Below are positions 1-11,744 of a DNA stretch of 64,000 nt, piece by piece. The notes beneath the pieces are model-generated. The model saw nothing but the letters and a program-made list of their open reading frames with translations. It made no database searches and had not been told where the DNA came from. The stretch spans positions 63,098,222-63,162,221 of the forward strand of contig OY998179.1 of NCBI GenBank assembly GCA_963921935.1, written 5' to 3'. Each line of letters begins with the position of its first letter. The stretch's first letter is position 1. A program made the position numbers and the translations under genes. This DNA is from Galeruca laticollis. Taxonomy: Eukaryota; Arthropoda; Insecta; Coleoptera; Chrysomelidae.

Positions 1-805
1 TAATATACGGTTGAATAGGTAGTTATAAGAAATTATTAACCGTATATTTAGTCTTTATTATCATTATTTTGTTAATATTTTTCACGAGTAAAAATAATAC
101 ATTAATTAATTGCCATGCTCTAAGACTTTCATTTTCTTAAGTAAGTACGAGGATACCTAAACTACGAAAAAAATGTTCCAGTCTTTAGTAAAACAAAATG
201 GTTCTTTATAAAACATAACAAAACAACATGTCCTTTTCACTTTATAACGAGAAAAACCTACAAACCCTCACAGTGCTCGTTATAGGTATGCGGGTTGTCT
301 CACGTGGTACAACCCGTGCTCGCCAGTCGACTAGCTTCGAGTCGAAGAAGGGGTGGATTCTTCAAAAAATTATTAAGTATACAAAAAGGGCGCCAGAGAA
401 GTTTTGGCAAGCACCCAAGACTTCTTTAATTAGCCCACAAATCCTCAGTGGGTTAACAACACTCACTACACACTCCAAAGGTTAATCTGATAGGTAAATT
501 ATCATAAGTAAATGAAAGTCAGCAAGTACACCCTGATTGAAATTTTAATTAGTCTTGGTGGACCAACGGTCTCTTTTCAAAATATTTGTTACAATGTCAC
601 TACAACAATATCGCAAATAATGTCTGAGCTCAGCTGAAGTCTGTAAACACAGGATGTAGATGGGCTGAAGGCCGAAATCTACATAAATCCAAAAAAATTC
701 CTAACTAACTTGTCAGTTACAAAGAAATAAATAACTGTCTAGCAGATTCTATAGTTCTAGGGAAACGACCAAATAGTTCATGTACAATATCTCAAAAATA
801 CCACG

Positions 806-808
<3 letters not shown>
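1..808. other. Unassigned AT-rich sequence
   Basis: No gene recognised. A short open frame at 228-485 has no family motif and no supporting context, so I do not call it. A perfect 11-bp inverted repeat (AATATACGGTT at 2-12, its complement at 38-48) can form a small hairpin at the window edge. Confidence 0.5.

Positions 809-866
<58 letters not shown>
809..866. repeat. (AT)n microsatellite
   Basis: Uninterrupted AT dinucleotide run of about 58 bp. Confidence 0.95.
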
Positions 867-868
<2 letters not shown>

Positions 869-1770
869 AAAATCAACAATGTACAATTACAAGGGTTCAC
901 CCTTCCGCAAATTATACCAATATCAATATAAATTGTTGCATAAACCTAAAATTTAAATAGCAATCGCGTTTAGCGTTGCTAGCGAAAATACAATTCAAAA
1001 TTATGAACGGTGCAAGTTATATTCACAAAATTTGTGAGAAATAGGCAAAAAAAAACCACTAAATAACGCAATACCAGGTACGTACCGTAGTGTCTTAGCG
1101 TGTTTTTAAACTATGAGCAAAGATTTCAAATTTTTAAATACAAAGTACCAGTGTAAGCAAGATTATAATAATTGTCGCAAAAAGAAATAAATCTTTAAAT
1201 ATAAAATGGTAATATGTGACGCATAACGGTGAATTAACTAATGAAAATGATGAATAAAAAGGAAAACTATTCACTTATCCTTTTCCGGAACCAGAACAGG
1301 AACTGATGTTGCTCCAGACTAATCCAGTCCTCCTGGAATCTGGTCTCACTGACCCATTAAATTCCAATCAGTGAGTCACAAAAAAAACCCTTGTTAATGA
1401 ATCCAATGCTGTCTACGGAAAATTTACCACCCATATACAATTCCTGTGAATCCTTAAGGAACCCACAGTCATCGACCGTTTTTGGTTCATTAACTTATCG
1501 GGCCAAAGCTACCAGCTGTTGGTTCCAGCCGTATTTTTCTTTCCCTACGACGAAACTGTCGGTTTTTCTTATCGACTTCTAGTGGCTCCCAGAGCACATG
1601 CAAAAATTTTTAAAGTTAATAATATGTGTGTACACTTCGACGGCAAATGGAGGACTGCCTACGTCTCGCATACCGTGCTTAGGATTCTATTTCTCGACAA
1701 CCTTGCCAATCGTTAAATTCACGACGGCTCGGCGAATTTTTCGCGTTACAGAAGGCATTTAATTTTATAA
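867..1770. other. Unassigned intergenic sequence
   Basis: Two short overlapping frames at 1391-1582 and 1519-1716 match nothing I recognise. Nothing else is supported here. Confidence 0.4.
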
Positions 1771-2049
1771 TTCAAATACTTATCTTTGCAACACAATTCA
1801 CTTAGTATTACTAAAATAGGAGGAAAGTGAGGTTTTATAGAAAAGCGATGTCTATGACAATTTATCAAAGATTCTTAAAAAAATAAAAAAAACAACAGGT
1901 TCTTTTCATTTCAGTTATAAAGAAGACATTCAACTTTTGGACTCAAATATTTATCTTTGCAAGACATCTCATTTAGTATTACTCAAATAGAAGGAAAGTA
2001 AGTTTTTAAAGAAAACCGATGTCTATGGCAGTTTATCAAAAATTCTTAA
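1771..2049. repeat. Two 108-bp direct repeats
   Basis: Unit 1 (1771-1878) and unit 2 (1942-2049) align end to end, starting near TCAAATA and ending ATTCTTAA, with scattered substitutions. The spacer is 63 bp. Unit 2 ends in TTAA exactly where the piggyBac-type terminus begins, so the piggyBac element may have inserted into the second copy. Confidence 0.8.
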
Positions 2050-3545
2050 CCCGTAACTACTACCCACATAAATACGTTACTTAACCACTATAACTGGTTC
2101 CCTGGGACCCGTTACAAAAATAAGCTGAGAAAGTGAACCAATTAACAAAAATTCATTTCAATATATAAACAAATATTCTATAATATATTGTAAATCCATG
2201 TTAAATATGAAAAAATCTGGACAATTTGGACAAATTTTTTTGGCACATTCCAAACATATGGGATTTTTGCATATCTCGCAATTAAGGTTCGTTTTTCTGT
2301 CCTTTTTCAATGGACATACTGAACATCTCTTCCTTTTTGATTTAGGAACTTCATTAGGTAGTACAACAGGACGTTCTGGATCAATTTTAAAGATATTGGA
2401 GGCTGTATCTCGTAATTTGAGAATAACTTTTCGGTTGGAAATTGGATGTCTAATATGAGATTCGCATACAGAAATTCCAAGTTGTTTAATATATTCGTTA
2501 CGCCTAATCTGTTTTCCATATGGAGAATATTGATACATGACTCTACTGTTAATAGCAGACACATTCAATATCATAAAAAAATGGTAATGAGCCATCTTCT
2601 AGTACGCCGAGATGTTGAATAATTAGAACACTTTTGGTCTATCGCATCAACACCTCCTTTTGTGATATTAAAAAAAAAAAATTTCCGATTTTTCACCTGT
2701 TTTATCTACAATATTATCATTGTGCATGCTAGACAAGAAAACTACGGATTTATATGGTTTGGGTACATGCGATACAAGGGTTAACTTTGATTGAAAACCA
2801 AAAATAGATTATTGGGCGGGTCTTTTCCTCACTGGTAGAAATTCTGGAGGGATACATCATCCATTTTTTTCATAGTTCCCACGCAAGTCAACTCTCGTTT
2901 CAGTAATTCATTTACTAATTCAGTAGAAGTATACCAGTTATCAACTGTTATATTTCTTCTAGTTTTACTGTTTGGTTCCACTAACCGTGAAACAACTTGA
3001 GTGGCATGGCGTAACTCATTTTTAGATTTATCCCTATTATTTTTCTCTCCAGTGGCACCTGTATAGACTTCAGCGTTAACCATATAGTGTGTCTTGGAGT
3101 CAGCCATGATTTATATTTTTATCTCATATTTTGCGGGCTTATTTGGAAGGTACATTCTAACGCCACAGTGACCTCTGAAGGGTACCAACATATGGTAAGA
3201 TTCGATGCAGGCATGAAATTTTCTTTAGAATGGTGGGCGAATTTATCAAAAAGTTCAACAATTGGCGCTAATTTAGTAGTTTTTCTTCTTTCCTCCCTCG
3301 TTTGTTTATTATCGAAACTTAAGCAGACTAATAAAAATGAAAATCGAGCTGAGGACATAGTACAACGGAAAATGTCTCAACCAGTACCATCAGTGGCTCA
3401 AAGACTAAATTGAAACGCGAGCCAAAGCTTACCATAATAAACGCTAAACGCAAGTCCTGGATAGAATACGTATCTACATCAAATTCTGAAACACTTATGA
3501 CTGACGTGTGGGAAAAGGTTCGATAAATGTCTGGTCTGTACAAAT
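2050..3545 (-). mobile_element. piggyBac-like element, 5'-truncated
   Basis: The 3' terminus (low-coordinate side) is inferred from TTAA at 2046-2049 followed by CCCGTAACTACTACCC. TTAA is the established piggyBac target. The transposase remnant lies on the minus strand. No matching opposite terminus is visible: the transposase N-terminus is missing where LINE sequence begins near 3550. The subterminal stretch at 2091-2116 holds a GGTTCCC...GGGACCCG motif. Confidence 0.6.
2158..3540 (-). pseudogene. piggyBac transposase remnant
   Basis: DDE transposase of the piggyBac family (cut-and-paste at TTAA). Fragments appear in order on the minus strand in different frames. The RFDNKQTR-like segment and a pre-catalytic segment lie at about 3119-3358. 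The DNWYTS motif with its conserved Asp and the LLKRELTCVGT strand lie at 2829-3107. A VDAIDQ-like segment lies near 2600-2650, and the Cys-rich C-terminal finger (CSVC, CEIC, CLEC, CPNC) at 2158-2340. At least three frameshifts separate these pieces, and roughly the first third of the protein is absent. Assignment to piggyBac is firm from the DNWYTS block plus the C-terminal Cys finger; it cannot be functional. Confidence 0.85.
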
Positions 3546-3559
3546 ATCATAATATACTA

Positions 3560-6290
3560 ATGCTGGAGAAAGATGAATAAATGACCTCTGATAATTTTGG
3601 AATAGTTTCAATACAAGCTAACACCTACAAAAATCGTTCCAGCACAGGTAATTACGATAACACCTTTGTTGCTTATAAGAAGCGAGAAGAACAAAAAGAG
3701 GTAATAATTCAATTCGACCAAAATGAACCCATAAATCTACCCATTACCATCGAAAAATATAAAGAAGCTCTCTCAAATCTAAAAGAAACTTCACCAGGAC
3801 CAGATAAATTTCCAACAATCTTCTTAAAACATCTACCTCTAAATGCCCACGAATACCTCCTTAACGTGTTTATTACCATTTGGTTGCAACACAATTTTCC
3901 TATAAAATCGCACGAATCCATAATAATAATGTTACAAACTCGTACACCGAAGTAGATACTAAGTACGGTCCTGTAACCTTATGTTAACGTTGTTAAAAAA
4001 TGGCGAGCGCGCCGAGTTCTGGGAAGGTCTATTGGGATTTTTTGTGACCGTTTTTTATAGACATGTTCTCCGAAGATCTTTTAAAGATTGTGCCGGCATT
4101 AGAAAAATCTCCCGAAAAAAGAATATTCCAGAAGGCCGTCTAGTATATAAAGAGATTACCTACTTGCCGTAAAGTCAGTTTATAAAGTGATCTCGTGATA
4201 TAAACAGCGAACAAGTAAATAGTCTAAGTAGTGAAGTGTTTATATAAATAATGTAAGTTAATATACTGTGTATATAATATAAATTAGTGAATAGTGTAGT
4301 GAATAAATAAATTAAGTGAACCTACCGTGTGTATGCATTTATCCACCCGTCGTCTGAAAACGTTTAAATAAATAAGAAAAAAATGACAATACAAATACTG
4401 AAAACACAAAGCATAAAAACAAATCCTGAGTCTTATCGATCTATTTCTTTGACATGCGCCATGTGCAAACTGATGGAAAAAATTATAAACAACAAGCTAC
4501 TGTGGACTTTAGAAAAACGAAACCCCCAAGGGTCAGTCATAAGTCATACGCCGTTCATCGTCACAATCAACGACATCTTACAAAACTTAAAATTACCTGT
4601 AAAAGCTCGACTGTGGGCAGATGACTTGGTTGTTTTCAGTTAAGGAAAAAAATTCAAAAATCTCTTCTCGCGAACTCTGGCTTTCATTAAAGATTTAGAC
4701 CTATGGTCACAAAATACTGGTTTCACTTTCTCAACAAAAAAGACACGTTATATTCTTTTCTCAAGACAGAGAAGTATGCGAAACCTACCGACCTTAAAAC
4801 TGAACAATGAAGGATTAAAATCAGAAACAATAATCAAATTTCGCGGTATGTTTTTTGACCACACACTTAGCTGGAATCTTCACATCAAAAATCTCATCTT
4901 AGCTTGCAACAAACGACTAAATTTGATTAAAACGCTAACAAATAAAGAATGCGGTACAGATCGCCACACAATGTTATCACTGTACCGAACACTCATTCGA
5001 TCAAAACTAGACTATGGATCAATTGTGTATTCAACATCCAACAAATCATTTCTGAAAAAACTCGACAGTCTTCACAATTCAGCTCTACGCTTAATAACAG
5101 GCGCTTTCCGAACAACACCAGTAGAAAGTTTAAATTGTGAATTAGCAGAACCATCCCTAGAAAACAGAAGAATGTGCTTGAGTCTTAAGTACGCAGCTAA
5201 TTTGAAATCCAATCCCCTTAGTCCTACTTCCAAAATTGTTTTTCCCAAAAATTTCAATTTAAAACAAACCTAGAACTGCCAAACCCTTCTATGCAAAAAT
5301 TAAAACCTATTTTGGCGAGCTAAATTACCCGCTTTACGAATGTTTCCTTGTCGAATATCGTCACACTTCACTATGGACAACCAAAAGCATTAAATTCATC
5401 ACCCAGCTTATCTCATTCGACAAACATTGCACCAGCCATACGCTAATTGAAGCATAACCAAATGACATACTTGATTTATACCAAAATTTCTTACATATTT
5501 ATACCGATGCATTCAAATCTCAATAAGGTACAGGTGCTGTCATTGTCATATCATCCTCGAAATATTTGTTTAGAGCTCCTCCAGTCTCATCTGCTTTCTC
5601 TACTGAATTCTATGAAACATACCGTGCAACTCTCATCGCTTCTAGTTCAGAAAAATCTTACTACCTGATATTCACAGATTCTCTAGCTCAATCCACGTAA
5701 TTCAAAAAATGTACACCACGAATTCTTTGGAAAATGAAATCAAGCAGGAACTACAATGTATAGAAGATAACATCAAAGATATATCACTGTGTTCGATTCC
5801 CTCCCATATTGGAATAAAAGGAAACGAAGAAGCAGACCTGGTCGCTAAGGAAGCTGCAAATAGTTCCAGTGCGGAGTGCGTGAGTTTCCTAACGAGTGCC
5901 GATATGAAAACAAGCCTAAAACATAAAGTGCTCAGTGAGTAGGAAAAAAATTGGAAAACATCAGTAACAAGCTATGAGAAATGAAAAACTCAGTGAAACC
6001 ATAGTTAGGGCCACCAAAAAATCGCAGTTCTCCTAACGCGTCTCCGCCTCGGTCACACGCGGCTGACCCATAATTCCCTCTTTGACACCAAGTTAGAACC
6101 CACATGTGAAAACTGTGAGTGCAAATTTATCGTTAAACACATAATCGCAGGCGCTTAATGCACAGGAATCATCATCCAACTCACCTGGAACAATGTATAT
6201 TCGGGCCTAACTACAATATAGCCAATTTTAAAAATTATGATGAAGCAATCAGTATCATAAACTCTATTTAGTAAACACCTAATTGAAACA
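3560..6290 (+). pseudogene. Jockey-type LINE ORF2 (RT and RNase H), broken
   Basis: Reverse transcriptase polyprotein of a non-LTR retrotransposon. 3581-3940 encodes the pre-RT region (SPGPDK motif). 4383-4643 holds the SYRSISL motif, then jumps to QGSV and WADDLV; the catalytic box is WADD rather than YADD, and the region between is deleted. 4776-5273 is the RT thumb and connection (LDYGSIVY). 5709-5942 holds the RNase H C-terminal motif (PSHIGIKGNEEADL). The frame is interrupted several times, and a roughly 430-bp insert splits it at about 3945-4380. The 3' end near 6340-6420 has a short stem (CCAGTCCTTCGGTTAATG region) typical of jockey-group tails. Subfamily is inferred from motif resemblance only. 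Confidence 0.8.
3945..4382 (+). mobile_element. Possible solo LTR inserted in the LINE
   Basis: This 430-bp block interrupts the LINE ORF2 between two segments that are contiguous in relatives. It contains a TATA-like box (TATATAAAG at about 4144) followed 150 bp later by AATAAA (near 4303), the layout of an LTR with U3-R-U5. I could not fix exact ends or a target duplication, so the class is tentative. An unrelated filler sequence is the alternative. Confidence 0.4.
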
Positions 6291-7409
6291 ATATCTCAAA
6301 ATTGTATTAATATCTAGAAAAATGCTTTGTAACTCATAAAATATAACGCTAATAACCAGTCCTTCGGTTAATGCTAATTTTTTGTTTCGTCATTGACTCT
6401 ACTCACAAATAAATGGATATATCACTCCGCACTCCTTTATTCACGTGATTGAAATCAATTAATTCTACTTTGGTGTGTGAAATATTCAATAATTTACAAG
6501 ATAACCTATGATAAAATAATATCTACCCGTTATCTTGCTGAAATGTTATAGTGCAATAGTTGATAAAAATATATTCATGATATACAACACGCCAACCTGC
6601 ATATTACTACAAAATCATAAATCAACAGAATCCTTACTGAAATTACCGACCACAAGTAACGGCTACTCATTTAATAGCTAGTACATTAAAGTAACCTAGT
6701 GGCCTATCACCTAAAGAGCAATTCTGTTCACTTAAATCACCACTACCTGACGTTTATGCGAGTAAAACAACTATATAAAAAGGTCTATAAAATACTGTTC
6801 TAATTATTTGCTTTGATTCGGATCATTATTATATTACTTTGATTGGAAAATGTTCAATGGTACATCGTTAAAAATAATCATCGAGATATCAGGACTATTG
6901 GTATTTTTGATAACAGTTCAAAAATCAAAGAACAATATTTCTCTACATATCCACCTCCAGCTGGAAGTAAGTATATTGAAAAGTAGGAAGAGAAGTTCAC
7001 AGAACAAGTATTTTCAAAACCATTCTTTGAACGTTTCCAATGTATTATAATTTACATTAATTATCTCACGTTCACATTAACAGTTATTACAAGTGGTAAA
7101 CATTAGATGAACATGGTAAGAGGTAGAAATTTTTCTCAAATGTTATCCAAAATGATAAATGTATTTGCAGTATTGAGGTAATGTTGAAATTAGTTAAGTA
7201 TTAAAATTTCTTTTATTTGTACTTTTATTATTCTTTCGGACTATTAACTAATTATAAGCACTATTCGGACGGTTGTTTTCTTTATTTTCCATAAACTTTC
7301 TCAACTTACAAAAAGCTGGAAAATACTAATTCCATTAAAACTGACAACTACTGTCAAACTGATCCCTATCAATCAAAGGAAAACTACTTTTAGGTTAACA
7401 ATGAAACAT
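6291..7409. other. Unassigned AT-rich sequence, may include copia 3' LTR
   Basis: No gene recognised. On the minus strand, the sequence just past the copia stop begins TGTTAACC (7393-7400), a possible LTR start. There is no second LTR in the window to compare with, so I do not call it. A 66-codon frame at 6850-7050 has no recognisable content. Confidence 0.4.
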
Positions 7410-9246
7410 CTAATATTCAACACTCTTGAACTGACATCTTGGCAGAGCTTTTGTAAATATATCTGCTTCTTGCTCTTTTGTATTGATGTATTCGGAATTC
7501 AGGCATCCAATTTCATATTTTTCCCTGATAAACTTGAACTTGATGTCTATATGTTTAGTTCTTTCGTGAATTCTTTATTAATTTGATGGCACTCTGATTG
7601 TCAATATAAAGCGTCAACGGCTTCTTAATATCCTCTTCTAGTTCTGGTAATAGTTGTTCTAACCAAATATCCTCCTTTGTAACTTGTGCTGCTGCTATAA
7701 AACCTGATTCTGTTGTTGACAAGGATATTGAGGGTTGCTCTTTACTTGTAGATGTCACATATTCATTTGATAATTTGAAGACATACCCTGTAGTTGACCT
7801 GCTTGTCTCCTTCTCACTAGCATAATCTGCAACACTGTATCCATATATATCACCATATCTGTCATAGTATATATCATAGTTTATAGTTGCTTTAAGATAT
7901 CGAATGATTCTCTTGACATAATTCCAATGCTGTGCAGTGTAATTATGTATGAAGCTACTGGCTACATGTGAAATATCAGTCTTGCAGCCACTGCTAACGA
8001 CATCTGTGATCTTATTGCTTGCCTGTATGGTATATTCCTTTCTTCAGAAATTTTATCTTTCCCGCTACTGCTTGTCCAACATACATTTGGATCTGCTGGT
8101 ATACTCAATGGATTTGCGTTTTGTTGTCCAAAGCGTTCTATGACCTGTTTTGTATAACTTGCTTGACTCAAAAACATCTTTCCAGTTTTAAAGTCTGTTA
8201 AAATTTCAGTCCGACCAAATAATTGGCTTCTATCACTGTAATTTCAAAACACGATTGAAATTCTTGTAAAACTGTTTGAGTTGCTGATTCTTTTGAAGAA
8301 AAAAATGAGTCCATCGTCAACGTAAATAATTGAAATAACTTTGTTATTATTTACATAACCTTTATAAACGTACTTCCTGAGGTAGTAACATAAAAACGTC
8401 TTCATCGAAGTGTCCATATAAAAACGCAGTTTTTATATCGAATTGCATGAATGTATATAGTCTTTTATTTTTGCCAAGGCTAGTGAGATTCTGTTGACAC
8501 ATATCGGGTTGTTGGTGCGAATATTTCTGTATAGTCTACTCCTTCCTTTTGAGCATTGCCTTTGGCACATAATCTTGCCTTATACATTACAACTGACCAA
8601 TTCGGTTGTATTTTGACTCATAAAACTCATTTCGAGTTGATTGGTTTCTTATCTTTCGGCAACTTCACCATTTCCCATGTTTCATTCATTAATAACGCAT
8701 CTAGTTCTTCTTTTATATCGATTTTCCACTGATCTTTGTCTTTACTTATTGTTGCTTCTTCGTTACTTTGAGGTATGTCAATTTCCGTAAATTTTACTCC
8801 ATATTCTGTATATCTTCGTGGCATATCAGTTTTCCTTTGAGCTCTAAGATTGGGTACGTTTTCTTCATCTTCAAGTTCATCCTGTTCTTCATCTTCTTGT
8901 CTCTCTTCTGCTACTTCTGATATATCAAATAAAGTTACATCATCACTGTCAATTTCAAGTTGAACTATACTTTCTTGTTTAGTACTATACATTTTCTCAT
9001 TAAAATACTACATTTCTGGAGATCGTTACTTTCTGCGTTTGTGGATCAAATAATCTATAATTTGTAGAGTTTTTGTCATAACCTTAAATATAACATAACA
9101 TTAAATATGAACTTTTGACTCTTTGCATCAAGTTTTCTTCTTTTTTCATCTGAAACACGAACGAATTCTGGTTTGTCCTGTCCACAATTCATAAGTTGTA
9201 GATCCAGGTGCTTGCTTTGTTACTATTCTATTTGCAATGTATATAG
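7410..9246 (-). pseudogene. Copia pol: integrase end, RT, RNase H
   Basis: Minus-strand remnant of the copia polyprotein. From the integrase end, a YELWTG-type segment lies near 9185, a RLFDP segment near 9045, and an acidic linker leading to NETWEMVKLP at 8627-8992. RT follows in shifted frames: QFDIKTAFLYG (catalytic Asp) near 8440 and YVDDG near 8310. The connection domain is at 7962-8177 (FLSQASYTKQVI). RNase H at 7410-7758 has LSTTES, LYIDNQSAIKLI and a final EADIFTKALPRCQF-type tail. At least four frameshifts are visible. The catalytic YVDD survives, but the protein cannot be made whole. Confidence 0.85.
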
Positions 9247-9789
9247 CAGTAAGGTAAGAGGGGCAAACATTGACATATCTGTACAATTTCTTTTTTATTA
9301 GATCTGTTTTTATTTAATCTCTAATAATTTCCTGAGGCAGGCATACTATATAGTAATACTAAGCAATGATGTACGTGATGTTCCGATTTTTATTTTATGA
9401 AAAAATGTTTTTAAAAAACTTGTCCGGTGGCAATGTTACCCCCTAGATAGTGTAACATTGACACCGCATATAAATTGAAGCCTAAGTCAATCTTAGGAAT
9501 CGTTAGGCAACATTGACACATAAATTTGTTTTATGGCCTTCATATGTACTTAGAAACGAACAATGTTTCCTTTTTTTTTAAAACTAAGGACTTATTGGGT
9601 AAAACAGCCTAAAAACCTTGTTGTTTTTAAAGGAATCATATTTTCATTCTGAACACAAGAATAATATGATATTGGAACCTTATTATCAAAAACTGGAACT
9701 TAAACTAGTAATTGCAACTTAAAAACATACAAACAAAATTTTGGTACGTGACTTTGGCAAGGTAACAATACTTACTAAACTAATAAACT

Positions 9790-11664
9790 AATAAAGTGCT
9801 CCACTGATGTGGAGCACTTTAAAAAATGCATTCCTCTATTTATCGCCGATTCGTCAATAATTGCAACTACTGCATTTAATAATACCGACTCTGTGTCCTC
9901 AACATCAGGATATACAAAATACAAACCCTATTTACGTAAAAAGTTAACCTTAATATCGCAATCTTTTACTTGTACAACCTTTCCTATATAATGAATGATA
10001 TCTTTTTTCCCAGGATATATAACGACCACCCAATTCCCAAGTTTAACGTTTTGAATGTCAGCATGGGTACTTCTTTGACTGTTGATTGTTTTAGCCTCAA
10101 TTACCCCATTTTCTCCTTCTTCTTCAATTGTCTCATTCCCTACTTGCTCATTTTCTGCAGTGATCAAATCTTCAAAATCTTCCGGCTGATTGTCACTGTT
10201 ATCACCATAAATTACCTCACTTTCTGACGAACTGGAGCTAGGTTCTTGTGATTCTTGTGCATTTCTTTCCTTTTTTTGTTTGCCAATGGTTGCTTTTGGT
10301 TTTGCTTTTGTTTAGATTGCTTTCCTTCTTCTTTTTCACGAAGTCTTTTAAAAACATCTTTGTCTGTTAGGCATTCAGCGAATTTTCTGTTCACTCTGTT
10401 TTTCTTCATAACGGTCGATTTTTTTGTGTTTTCAGTCCTTAGGACTGATAAAATTGAATTTGCTAAACTTGTTTTAATATCTTCTGGTGTAGAAGGACAG
10501 GGTGTCTGTTCTGCTATTTTATTACTTATATTGTAATATGTCGACGGCAATTGGCCATTTTCATCTGAGTCCCCAGAAGATGTGGATGGCATCTGAGCAG
10601 AATCCTCACCGTTAACAATGTGTGTCATCTGAGATTTTTTTGTCATTTTTTCTAAAGACAAAAGGTAATTTCCTGACTCATCAAAGCCACCTACCGCTTT
10701 ATTTCTGGACAAAGTTGGAGTGTTGGCCAATTTTTTCATTAAAGAAGGAAGTACAATTTTATCGAAATTTTTATAACCCGATTCTTGATAAAAATCTATG
10801 CCCATCCAAAATAAGAAGCTTAGTACCCTGTAAATCTCAAGTTGATGGAATAAAACAGTTAGTAAACCAATCAAAACTGAAGGGACTCCATCCAACCAGA
10901 CAGTGAACAATTATAACGACAATTCTCCGGTCCGTTCACGCACCAAGTGGAATACAGGTGAAGTCCTTTGTAGTTGATAAACATTGGTAAGAAGTCTCCA
11001 ACAGCATCGCAACACATAAGGACCGTCTACGTAGCTTTTGTGACGCTACCGATTAATCTGTTTGGATTTTGTCTACCCCTTTTGCACAACACTTTCTGGA
11101 CATCTGCATCGGTTTGAAAACCAATCTCATCATAGTTAAAGATGTTCTGTGGCTTTTTATCCAAACCGAAACGCCAATAGACAGCTTGCAATTTATTATA
11201 ACAATCCTCCATTACCTCCCCTGACCCCGTTACAGCTCTATTCTTGGGAATATTTTGAGCTACTCGTCTACTTATTCCTATAGACCATCTTATTTCGAAC
11301 ATCATGCACCAATCAATATCTGGCATTCCATTGCGGAACGCATTCGGTACATCAAGTTTTGCACGTAGTCTTGCACACATCTTCGGAGTTGTAGTCGGTC
11401 GTATCCATAGCCCCATTCGCCAAGCTTAACTAACGTATGCACCAACATTTCCTCTTCTTCATAGGTTAAAACTGTAGGACGTCTAACAGCTTTACACTTA
11501 AATCCTTTAGAATGGTTCATTAAAGTATTCCGATTTATGCCATAACGTTGAGAGGTTGCCTTAATGCTGTCACCATTTCTAACTGCTTGCGGAGCTTTTT
11601 GCATAACCTCGTAATCATAGGACTTTCGAATATTAGGGCGTCTGGGTTTCTTTGTGCGTTCCAT
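9790..11664 (-). pseudogene. pogo/Tigger-like transposase, degenerate
   Basis: Starts with a psq-type helix-turn-helix at 11500-11664 (ATSQRYGINRNTL), followed by the CENP-B-type DNA-binding segment. The catalytic core has NYDEIGF (first Asp) near 11120 and an LILDGH motif (second Asp) near 10800, in a different frame. The region with the third acidic residue and its LQPLD-like motif is missing, and the frame jumps to the GGFDESGNYLL segment at 10910-10212. The C-terminus is an acidic, Ser-rich linker and a small beta domain (GNWVVV, IHYIGKVV, VNFLRK) at 9928-10167. That beta domain is common at the end of insect pogo transposases. Several frameshifts make it inactive. Confidence 0.8.
9793..9820. 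repeat. Perfect 12-bp hairpin
   Basis: AAAGTGCTCCAC, a 4-base loop TGAT, then the exact complement. It lies at the transposase 3' end within the pogo element; a termination or RNA-structure role is possible but not shown. Confidence 0.8.
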
Positions 11665-11744
11665 CTACAAAAAATTTTGAGAGTCAAAGTTGGCCTAATG
11701 ATTACACTGTCTGTCTCAATGTTGGACATAGAGCCACTAAACTG

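Larger units (their letters stand above)
9247..11744 (-). mobile_element. pogo-type DNA transposon nested in copia
   Basis: Both ends start with CAGT (plus strand at 9247; complement ending at 11744) and share an AACATTGA block about 15 bp inward. That block recurs subterminally near 9450 and 9507. TA lies one to two bases outside each end, as expected for pogo. The transposase lies on the minus strand from an ATG at 11664. Terminal repeats are only partly matched, so exact ends carry an uncertainty of a few bases. Confidence 0.7.
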
